Source: Nitrosarchaeum sp.
GTDB lineage: Archaea > Thermoproteota > Nitrososphaeria > Nitrososphaerales > Nitrosopumilaceae
Assembly (NCBI GenBank): GCA_013140415.1
Contig: JABFSW010000199.1
Span: 1 to 11,207 of the forward strand
Direction: 5' to 3'
DNA length: 11,207 nt
A program made the translations under genes and the position numbers. Positions 5,862 through 11,207 of this stretch are shown one piece after another; the first letter of the stretch is position 1; each line of letters begins with the position of its first letter. The notes under the pieces were generated by a model. It searched no databases, was not told where the DNA came from, and worked only from the letters and a program-made list of their open reading frames with translations.

Positions 5862-7220
5862 TTAATTCATTGAATGAGACATTTCAGTTACGCTAACAGT
5901 GCCTTTCATCCAAGGATGCAATGTGCAAAGATAATCATATTGACCTGATTTTTCAAATGTGTATTGCCAAGTTCCTCCTGCTTGTATGAATTCTGAATCA
6001 AATTTCTTTGCAGTATCAGTGACAGTATGAATCACCGCGTCATTGTTTGTCCATGTAACAGCGGTTCCAGAATTGATTTCAATTGATGCTGGAAAATACG
6101 AGTCTGTAACGTCAGGATTCCAAGAATTTTCTACAATAGACACATTATTTGTTTGGATTTTTTTAGCATCAATAATAGTTGATTCACCTAAATTATCATA
6201 TGTGATAATTTCTGGATGTTCTAATAATTTTATCAGATCTTCTTGCCATTGTATCATGGAATAACTTCCCTTGTTGTTACTTGGAATTTGTTTTTCTAAA
6301 AGCAATGAATCATCTTCGAGCACTTCAATTACAGCCATAGAACCACGTTCTTCTTGGATTCCATGTGCATGAACAAAGTATGTTCCAGGTTCATCCCATT
6401 TTGCCTCAAATATTGCAGTGTCACCATTTGCGATTAGGTGTGTTTGAACATAGTATGGTTCATTCCACAAAATTCCTGAAGGATATACTTTGGCGATTGT
6501 ACTATGGATATGAAATGGTGAAGGTAAGACAGTGCCAATTCCAATTACATAGAATCTAACTAATTCTCCTTTTACAACTTGGATTGGATTATCATCCATG
6601 TATTGATTGGCGTATCCGTTAAGTGGGTAATATTTTGTAAAATATTCCATTGTATTGTTTGGATCAAATTCACTTAGTGTAAAGAAATATTCTCGTGCAG
6701 GGTCCATTGGACGTATTGCAGGGTCTATTATCATGGTTCCAAACATTCCCATTCTAACATGCTCAGAAGTTGGAAATGCATGACAGTGATACATGAACAA
6801 TCCCGATTCTTGAGCTACAAAATGATACGTGTATTCTTCACCTGGCATTATTTGTGGGAATACTCCATCGTTTACAGAATCATGAGTGCCATGAAAGTGA
6901 ATGGTGTGAGAATACGGGGTTTTATTTACAAATTTGACTGTAACATCGTCACCCTCTGTAAATCTCAAAGTTGGTGATGGAACTGTTCCGTTGTATGTCC
7001 ACACTTTTGCAGTTACGCCTTTGGAGACTTCAATTTCTGCGTCCTGAGCAATTAAAGTGTAAAAGAGTTTTTGTGGATTTTGATTTTTAAATTTTGGAAA
7101 AACATCAGATGAAGTAGCATCACTGGTTTGAATATTGGGAGATTGCATAAATGCTACAAAGGCAATGCTAAACCCGATAATTACTCCTACAACAATATAC
7201 AAACTGTTGATTTGTTTCAT
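5862..7220 (-). CDS. Two-domain multicopper oxidase fused to a C-terminal plastocyanin domain
   Basis: A 452-residue exported copper protein. A single N-terminal hydrophobic segment (about 7-25, no lipobox Cys) anchors it or serves as a signal. Cupredoxin domain 1 (about 60-170) has HTIHFHG (H105, H108, H110) and YHCHAFPTSEHVRMGM (H145, C146, H147, H154, M159), giving a type 1 copper plus half of a trinuclear site. Domain 2 (about 175-302) gives HIH (237-239) and HAH (284-286) and has no type 1 Cys. Assembled as a trimer, this supplies all eight histidines of a type 2/3 cluster, so a laccase-like oxidase is more likely than a nitrite reductase. A third domain (about 358-446) is plastocyanin-like with H398, C432, H435 and M438. 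The protein ends in a short Met/His tail (MSHSMN). Substrate unknown. Start ATG 7218-7220. Confidence 0.88.
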   Translation of the reverse strand: MKQINSLYIVVGVIIGFSIAFVAFMQSPNIQTSDATSSDVFPKFKNQNPQKLFYTLIAQDAEIEVSKGVTAKVWTYNGTVPSPTLRFTEGDDVTVKFVNKTPYSHTIHFHGTHDSVNDGVFPQIMPGEEYTYHFVAQESGLFMYHCHAFPTSEHVRMGMFGTMIIDPAIRPMDPAREYFFTLSEFDPNNTMEYFTKYYPLNGYANQYMDDNPIQVVKGELVRFYVIGIGTVLPSPFHIHSTIAKVYPSGILWNEPYYVQTHLIANGDTAIFEAKWDEPGTYFVHAHGIQEERGSMAVIEVLEDDSLLLEKQIPSNNKGSYSMIQWQEDLIKLLEHPEIITYDNLGESTIIDAKKIQTNNVSIVENSWNPDVTDSYFPASIEINSGTAVTWTNNDAVIHTVTDTAKKFDSEFIQAGGTWQYTFEKSGQYDYLCTLHPWMKGTVSVTEMSHSMN

Positions 7221-7248
7221 GAAGATATTTTCAAACCTATTCCAGTAT

Positions 7249-7256
7249 GTAATAAA
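7249..7256 (-). promoter_or_regulatory. TATA-like box for the multicopper oxidase gene
   Basis: TTTATTAC on the minus strand is centred about 33 nt before the ATG at 7220. The remaining gap up to 7395 (175 bp in all) contains a T6 run on the minus strand (about 7301-7306) that could end the mrp-DPCK transcript. I see no small gene or strong repeat in it. Confidence 0.4.
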
Positions 7257-7395
7257 CCCCCAATACCATTATCAGGAATTGAAGATTATATCATGTAGGA
7301 AAAAATTCAGCATTAGATGGTATGTGAATTAATAGGGTCAGAATATTTTGTAGTGTAATCACAAATCATACAGCCACCGTCTCATCATACCCCGA

Positions 7396-7893
7396 TTATT
7401 CCATTAAATCAAGTAATCGTTGTGTTTTATTTCTAATTTCTGGAGTTATCTTGACTATAACTAATCCTTCGTTTGGCTGACCGTACATGACTAGTGAATT
7501 TTCAGGAGCATGAATACATACAGGAATGACTAGAAGATCTTCTTCACCTACAACAGTAAGTCGTACAGGTGTTTTTGAAACAAATGCTTTTTTGATTGCA
7601 TCAATACTTTGAGGGGTTATCTCAGCTGCAGGATTGTTGCAGACAAGTTCGGTGTATGTATTGTCATTTTTTTGAGGTTCACGTCTTACTCTTTTTTCTT
7701 GATTATCAATAATTTGCAATGAAGGAATCAAACCAAAATCAATCATTTTTTCAGTAGTTCTATCACCAACTGTAATTAAATACGAATTTTTTGATAGATA
7801 TTTTTGTATGTTAGATTTGTTTACCTGATTTTCAGGAATCAAATTACCTAGAGGGGTTTTAAATCGGTCTCTAAGGAAATCAGGTAATTTCAC
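7396..7893 (-). CDS. GTP-dependent dephospho-CoA kinase (DUF359 family)
   Basis: This enzyme carries out the last step of archaeal coenzyme A synthesis, phosphorylating dephospho-CoA at the 3' hydroxyl with GTP. The 165-residue protein matches the DUF359 family along its whole length: TVGDRTTEKM (41-50), IIDNQEKR (61-68), NNPAAEIT (86-93), the strongly conserved GEEDLLVIP (116-124) and VMYGQPNEGLV (135-145). It is unrelated to bacterial CoaE. The start is GTG at 7893, the only start codon after the in-frame stop of mrp. Nine bases (three codons) separate that stop from the GTG, so the two genes form an operon in the same reading frame. In many euryarchaea this gene directly follows spt4; here it is nearby but on the opposite strand. 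Confidence 0.9.
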   Translation of the reverse strand: MKLPDFLRDRFKTPLGNLIPENQVNKSNIQKYLSKNSYLITVGDRTTEKMIDFGLIPSLQIIDNQEKRVRREPQKNDNTYTELVCNNPAAEITPQSIDAIKKAFVSKTPVRLTVVGEEDLLVIPVCIHAPENSLVMYGQPNEGLVIVKITPEIRNKTQRLLDLME

Positions 7894-7902
7894 AGGAATC
7901 GT

Positions 7903-9003
7903 TTAGCTTGTAGGTATTGATTCATTTGTACTTTCAGATTTCATTTCTTCCTGCATTTTTGCAGCAAGAATGCTACATTGTGCGGCAATATTTTTTGCAC
8001 TTGTTCTAAATGCATTGGCGCTTGGAGAATCAGGATTGGTAATCATGATTGGCTTGCCTAAATCAGAACCAGACATAATTCCAGAGTTTAATGGAATTTC
8101 ACCTAGAAATGGAATTTTAAATTGGTCACTAATTTTTTGTGCGCCACCATCACCAAAGATATAGTGTTTTTCATTACAAGTAGGACAGATAAAATGACTC
8201 ATGTTTTCGATAACACCGAGAATGGGGACATTTAATTTTTCAAACATTCCAATTGCTTTTACAGCAACATTACTTGCTACATCTTGGGGAGTTGTAACTA
8301 CCAAAATTCCAGTAATAGGAATTGTTTGTGCAAGTGTTAATGGAATATCACCAGTTCCTGGAGGAAGATCTACTATAAGATAATCCAAGTCAGACCAATT
8401 AGTATCAACTAGAAATTGTTTTAGTATTCCAGAAATAATTGGACCTCGATAAATTGCTGCTTGATGTGATTGTTCTGCAAAAAAACCAAATGATACTACT
8501 TGTAACCCATGAGATTTTGCAGGTTGTAGTTTGTTGTCTACTACTTCCATGTAAGCACTTTTCATTCCAAGCATTAGAGGAATACTTGGACCGTAGATAT
8601 CTGCATCAAGTAAACCAACTTTGGCTCCAGTTTGTGATAAAGCCAAAGCCAAGTTCAAAGAGACAGTTGATTTTCCTACCCCACCTTTGCCACTTGCAAC
8701 ACCGATAATATTTTTGACAGTTGCCATTGCAGAATCTGCATCAAGGGAGCGACCTTCCATCACTTTTGCAGTTACTTTCATATCAAAATTTTTGAGTTCT
8801 TTGATTTCACCGATTGCTTTTCGTACATCATCTTCAATTTCTACATTAAAGGGGCATGCAGGAGTTGTAAGCTCCAAAGTAAATTTTAGATTTCCATCAT
8901 TAAGCTCAAGGTCTTTAATCATTCCCATTGATACAATATCTTTTTTCAAATCAGGATCAATCACAGTACTTAGTTTTTCAAGAACTTGATCGACTCCAAC
9001 CAT
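7903..9003 (-). CDS. mrp: Mrp/ApbC-type Fe-S cluster carrier ATPase with N-terminal MIP18 (DUF59) domain
   Basis: A P-loop NTPase of the Mrp/NBP35 family that binds and hands on Fe-S clusters in the cytoplasm. The 366-residue protein starts with a MIP18/DUF59 domain (about 3-83) containing the typical TTPACPF (46-52, C50). The ATPase domain follows, with the deviant Walker A SGKGGVGKST (104-113), DADIYGPSIP (133-142), the switch region DLPPGTGD (212-219), and the cluster-binding CPTC (C273, C276). The domain order and length are those of ordinary archaeal and bacterial Mrp proteins. A Ser/Glu-rich tail after residue 350 is likely disordered. The start ATG 9001-9003 lies about 27 nt from a good TATA-like box, so the message is probably leaderless. 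It is the first gene of an operon with the dephospho-CoA kinase. Confidence 0.95.
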   Translation of the reverse strand: MVGVDQVLEKLSTVIDPDLKKDIVSMGMIKDLELNDGNLKFTLELTTPACPFNVEIEDDVRKAIGEIKELKNFDMKVTAKVMEGRSLDADSAMATVKNIIGVASGKGGVGKSTVSLNLALALSQTGAKVGLLDADIYGPSIPLMLGMKSAYMEVVDNKLQPAKSHGLQVVSFGFFAEQSHQAAIYRGPIISGILKQFLVDTNWSDLDYLIVDLPPGTGDIPLTLAQTIPITGILVVTTPQDVASNVAVKAIGMFEKLNVPILGVIENMSHFICPTCNEKHYIFGDGGAQKISDQFKIPFLGEIPLNSGIMSGSDLGKPIMITNPDSPSANAFRTSAKNIAAQCSILAAKMQEEMKSESTNESIPTS

Positions 9004-9026
9004 TGGGTCAAAAAGTCAGTTTACTT

Positions 9027-9034
9027 TATTTAAA
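9027..9034 (-). promoter_or_regulatory. TATA-like box for the mrp-DPCK operon
   Basis: TTTAAATA on the minus strand, centred about 27 nt before the ATG at 9003. This is one of the best matches to the archaeal consensus in the window and implies a leaderless transcript. Confidence 0.55.
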
Positions 9035-9116
9035 CATAGGTTAGGCAGTTAAAAAACAACAGTTATTTGCAAAATATACAAAATATTACTCAAATCAAGC
9101 GTGAATTATCCAAAGA

Positions 9117-9126
9117 TTCATAAATT
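9117..9126 (+). promoter_or_regulatory. Possible TATA-like box for rpo7-spt4
   Basis: TTCATAAATT is centred about 27 nt before the TTG at 9149 and would give a leaderless message from that codon. A competing AT-rich element, AAATATA (9073-9079), would place transcription near the GTG at 9101. The sequence does not settle which is used. Confidence 0.3.
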
Positions 9127-9148
9127 CAAAATCAAGAAAATATCACAG

Positions 9149-9742
9149 TTGTTTTCTATATCTACCCTACTTGATGTTGTTAGAATTCCACCAAGCATGT
9201 TTGGAACATCAATAAAAAAGGCAGCAACAAACATTCTCAAAGACAAGTATGAGAGCATGATTAATGCAGAATTAGGATACATCATTATGATTTTAGATGC
9301 CAAAGTTGACGAAATGGGAAAGATGATTGCCGGAGACGGCGGAACATTTCACAAAGTTGAATTTGAAGCATTGACATTTTATCCAAAACTCCAAGAAATT
9401 GTTCAAGGAGAAATTGTAGACATTACAGACTTTGGTGCATTTGTAAGAATAGGTCCAACTGATGCATTACTACATTTATCACAAGTCATGGATGACTATC
9501 TAAAGAGCGATGTAAAATCCGGAATGATTTTAGCTAATCAAAGTGGCAGAACACTAAAAGTTGGTTCAACACTTAGAGCAAGAATTACAGCAGTGTCATT
9601 AGGCAAAGCTGCTGCAATGGGAAAAATTGGAATCACATGCAGACAACCATTCCTTGGTGCAGATGATTGGATTGCAGAAGAGATCAAAAAATCTGGCGGC
9701 GGCTCAGCAGATTCAAAAGAAGCTAAAGTAGAGGCAAGTTAA
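9149..9742 (+). CDS. rpo7: DNA-directed RNA polymerase subunit Rpo7 (RpoE')
   Basis: Rpo7 pairs with Rpo4 to form the stalk of archaeal RNA polymerase and binds emerging RNA. The N-terminal RNP-like domain (about 1-80) contains DVVRIPPSMFG and GDGGTFHKVEFEAL. An S1/OB domain follows (about 84-165, with DITDFGAFVRIGPTDALLHL), then KIGITCRQPFLG (159-170). The tail after 180 is Gly/Ser/Lys-rich and probably flexible. I choose TTG at 9149 as the start (197 residues) because homologues place about ten residues before VRIPP, exactly what MFSISTLLDV gives. A GTG at 9101 would add 16 basic residues without family support. There is no in-frame ATG before the Met in IPPSMFG. The spt4 ATG follows the stop with no gap, so the two are co-translated. 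Confidence 0.93.
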   Translation: MFSISTLLDVVRIPPSMFGTSIKKAATNILKDKYESMINAELGYIIMILDAKVDEMGKMIAGDGGTFHKVEFEALTFYPKLQEIVQGEIVDITDFGAFVRIGPTDALLHLSQVMDDYLKSDVKSGMILANQSGRTLKVGSTLRARITAVSLGKAAAMGKIGITCRQPFLGADDWIAEEIKKSGGGSADSKEAKVEAS

Positions 9743-9931
9743 ATGGCGCGAGAGATGGCTTGTAGAAAATGCAAGTTTGTAACTACAGGAAAAGTATGTC
9801 CAGTTTGTAAATCATCGGACTTAACACCGGATTGGACTGGAATTGTACTAGTTGTGGATCCAACAAATTCTCAGGTTTCAAAAACATTGGGAATAAAACA
9901 AAAAGGCAAGTATGCAATCAAAGTAACATAA
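9743..9931 (+). CDS. spt4: Transcription elongation factor Spt4 (RpoE'')
   Basis: Spt4 binds the NGN domain of Spt5, and the pair clamps RNA polymerase to make elongation processive. At 62 residues it is a normal archaeal Spt4. A zinc ribbon is formed by C7, C10, C19 and C22 (ACRKCK and VCPVCKSSDL). DWTGIVLVVDP and the ending GKYAIKV are the usual family blocks that meet Spt5. Its ATG directly follows the TAA of rpo7 (TAAATG), so translation is coupled. The rpo7-spt4 order is conserved across archaea. The protein is cytoplasmic, in the transcription complex. Confidence 0.95.
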   Translation: MAREMACRKCKFVTTGKVCPVCKSSDLTPDWTGIVLVVDPTNSQVSKTLGIKQKGKYAIKVT

Positions 9932-9941
9932 ATTTCTAAAT

Positions 9942-9950
9942 CTTTAAAAT
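9942..9950 (+). promoter_or_regulatory. Possible TATA-like box for nadC
   Basis: CTTTAAAAT is centred about 24 nt before the nadC ATG in the 38-bp gap after spt4. nadC may therefore have its own leaderless transcript, although read-through from rpo7-spt4 is equally possible. Confidence 0.35.
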
Positions 9951-9969
9951 CATATTAGAGCATATCATC

Positions 9970-10791
9970 ATGTTGTCATTTAATGCTAAAAAACAATTAA
10001 TGAAATTTTTATCTGAAGACATAGGTAAAGGCGATATTACAAGTGCACTTTTACCAAAAAGAAACATCTCTGCCAGAATAATATCAAGAGAATCAGCCAT
10101 TGTAGCAGGAGTAAAATATGCAAAAGAGATTTTCAAATTAAAAGGATGCAATGTTAAAGTTGTAAAAAAAGACGGCAGTAAGGTAAAACCAAATCAAACC
10201 ATAATGACTATTTCAGGAGATGCAGGAAAAATTCTAACATGTGAGAGAACAGCATTGAATTTGCTCACAAGAATGAGCGGTATTGCAACTCAGACAGACC
10301 AGCTGGTAAAAAAAATTTCAAACAAAAAAACCAGACTATATGCAACTAGAAAGACTGCCCCAGGTCTAAGATATTTTGACAAAGAAGCAGTAGAGATTGG
10401 TGGCGGAAAGAAACACCGATTAAAACTAGATGAAATGGTAATGATAAAAGACAATCACATTGCAGTATCAGATTCGCTGTTATCTTTGATAAAAAATGCA
10501 AAAAGAAAATATAAAAAATTTGAAGTCGAAGTTGAAAATACATCAGATGCAGTATTGGCTGCAAAAGAAGGAGCAACAATAATTATGTTGGATAATTTCT
10601 CTCCAGAACAAATTAAAAAAACAATTCAGGTTCTTAAAAATCAGAAATTACGAGATAAAGTAATGCTTGAAGCATCTGGAGGAATTAATTCAAAAAATAT
10701 TGCAAAATACGGCAGTACAGGTGTGGATATTATTTCGGTAGGCAGCATAACTAATTCAGTCAAAGGAATTGATATGAGTTTAGAAATATAG
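9970..10791 (+). CDS. nadC: Nicotinate-nucleotide pyrophosphorylase (quinolinate phosphoribosyltransferase)
   Basis: NadC converts quinolinate and PRPP to nicotinate mononucleotide, CO2 and pyrophosphate in de novo NAD synthesis, in the cytoplasm. The 273-residue length is typical. The N-terminal sandwich domain carries SEDIGKGDIT (15-24). The barrel shows ERTALNLLTRMSGIAT (92-107), ATRKTAPGLR (125-134), the quinolinate/PRPP-binding GGGKKHR (144-150), MIKDNH (158-163), paired acids in EVEVEN (185-190), MLDNFSPE (206-213), EASGGI (234-239) and ISVGSIT (255-261). All catalytic blocks are intact. The usual partners nadA and nadB are not in the window. The pyrophosphate released could feed the membrane pyrophosphatase or a soluble one. 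It runs into the convergent TPR gene with one base between the stops. Confidence 0.96.
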   Translation: MLSFNAKKQLMKFLSEDIGKGDITSALLPKRNISARIISRESAIVAGVKYAKEIFKLKGCNVKVVKKDGSKVKPNQTIMTISGDAGKILTCERTALNLLTRMSGIATQTDQLVKKISNKKTRLYATRKTAPGLRYFDKEAVEIGGGKKHRLKLDEMVMIKDNHIAVSDSLLSLIKNAKRKYKKFEVEVENTSDAVLAAKEGATIIMLDNFSPEQIKKTIQVLKNQKLRDKVMLEASGGINSKNIAKYGSTGVDIISVGSITNSVKGIDMSLEI

Positions 10792-10792
10792 A

Positions 10793-11182
10793 TTATTTTG
10801 AAGATTCTATTTTGAATAATAATTCAGATACGGCTTTGTTTTTTGGATCTATTTCTAGGATTTTTTGGCAGCATTGAATTGCTTGTTTATGTTCTCCAAG
10901 ATGATAATGGGAATTTGCTTTTAAGAGTAAAACTTCTATATCAAAAGTAGCAATTTCCAGAGATTTTTCAAAATATGAGATAGCAGTTTTGTATTTGTTT
11001 TTTAAATAGTATATTCCTCCAACAATAAACAAAACATCATTTTCTTCAGGAATTTTTTGTAAAATTTCAGAGCCTATTTTCAAAGCTGTATCATACTGTT
11101 TTTGCTTTACAAGTTTTCGCAGTTCTTTCTTTTTTTGAGAAATTTGTTTTATTTCAGGATTTTTACTAAACAAACCAACCAA
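10793..11182 (-). CDS. Small tetratricopeptide-repeat (TPR) protein
   Basis: A 129-residue, mainly helical protein with about three TPR units. The first lies near 16-47 (with KQKQYDTALKIGSEIL), the second near 48-81 (GGIYYLKNKYKTAISYFEKSLEI) and the third near 82-115 (ANSHYHLGEHKQAIQCCQKILEIDP). The consensus positions A/G, Y, A and the closing IDP are visible. TPRs are protein-binding scaffolds and the partner is unknown. No signal peptide or membrane segment is seen. The start is TTG at 11180-11182: an in-frame TAA lies at 11189-11191, there is no ATG in the frame, and a GGTG Shine-Dalgarno-like element sits 9 nt upstream (11192-11195). The second TTG at 11171-11173 is a possible alternative three codons later. 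The N terminus is strongly basic. Confidence 0.82.
   Translation of the reverse strand: MVGLFSKNPEIKQISQKKKELRKLVKQKQYDTALKIGSEILQKIPEENDVLFIVGGIYYLKNKYKTAISYFEKSLEIATFDIEVLLLKANSHYHLGEHKQAIQCCQKILEIDPKNKAVSELLFKIESSK
10839..10844 (+). terminator. Possible poly-T terminator for nadC inside the convergent TPR gene
   Basis: With only one base between the nadC and TPR stops, the first T6 run on the plus strand after nadC is here, about 48 nt beyond the stop and inside the opposite-strand TPR coding region. Archaeal termination at T-runs makes this plausible, and it implies a short antisense 3' UTR. Confidence 0.3.
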
Positions 11183-11207
11183 ATCAAATTACACCAAGAT
11201 TATCCAA

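Noticed and set aside
5862..7220. Calling the multicopper oxidase a copper nitrite reductase (nirK).
   Set aside because: The position of the catalytic Asp of NirK is His, and a full trinuclear histidine set is present, so an oxidase is the better reading. Nitrite reduction is not excluded.
7263..7323. ATACCA / TGGTAT inverted repeat before the oxidase gene.
   Set aside because: Six-base arms about 50 bp apart are expected by chance in AT-rich DNA.
7365..7390. Direct repeat ATCATAC, two copies 19 bp apart.
   Set aside because: Short, low-complexity and not aligned with any promoter element.
1..11207. Search for tRNA, rRNA, CRISPR arrays, insertion sequences, integrases or prophage genes.
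   Set aside because: No cloverleaf, spaced repeat, terminal inverted repeat or mobile-element protein is visible. Every gap is under 180 bp, and base composition looks even throughout.

Overview
The window looks like a piece of an AT-rich archaeal chromosome, most likely from a marine ammonia-oxidising archaeon (Nitrososphaerota/Thaumarchaeota, Nitrosopumilus-like). The archaeal signs are an Rpo7-Spt4 gene pair, a DUF359-type GTP-dependent dephospho-CoA kinase, TATA-like boxes about 24-33 nt before start codons with very short leaders, and frequent TTG/GTG starts. The ammonia-oxidiser signs are three plastocyanin-like domains in two exported proteins, a multicopper oxidase, and a chromosomal proton-pumping pyrophosphatase. 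The lineage call rests on gene content and protein style; no 16S or amo gene is present.

Layout. (1) 1-2687: the 3' end of a winged-helix-like gene converges on ctaB (haem O synthase). ctaB is divergent from a five-helix membrane protein with tandem cupredoxin domains, which is followed two bases later by a JAMM metallopeptidase gene. (2) 2822-3322: two small, separately promoted genes, a DUF2024 protein and a 60-residue Cys/His protein. (3) 3319-7220, minus strand: the K+-independent-type membrane pyrophosphatase HppA, a SprT-like minimal metallopeptidase, and a two-domain multicopper oxidase carrying an extra C-terminal plastocyanin domain. (4) 7396-9003, minus strand: an mrp/apbC Fe-S carrier gene followed in the same frame by the dephospho-CoA kinase gene. 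(5) 9149-10791, plus strand: rpo7, spt4 and nadC. (6) 10793-11182, minus strand: a small TPR protein, convergent with nadC.

How the genes work together. Haem O synthase (for a haem-copper oxidase), the tandem membrane cupredoxin, the multicopper oxidase-plastocyanin fusion and HppA all fit a copper-based respiratory and energy-conserving membrane system. The remaining genes are core information processing (rpo7, spt4), cofactor synthesis (nadC for NAD, DPCK for CoA, Mrp for Fe-S clusters) and small accessory proteins.

I found no tRNA, rRNA, CRISPR, insertion sequence, integrase or phage gene. Gene packing is very tight. All three convergent gene pairs are separated by 8 bp or less, and one overlaps through a shared CTAG. 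I do not see a clear new defence or mobile system. The best leads are the oxidase-plastocyanin fusion with a complete eight-histidine trinuclear site, the cupredoxin-JAMM gene pair, and short symmetric or repeated DNA elements at two promoters.
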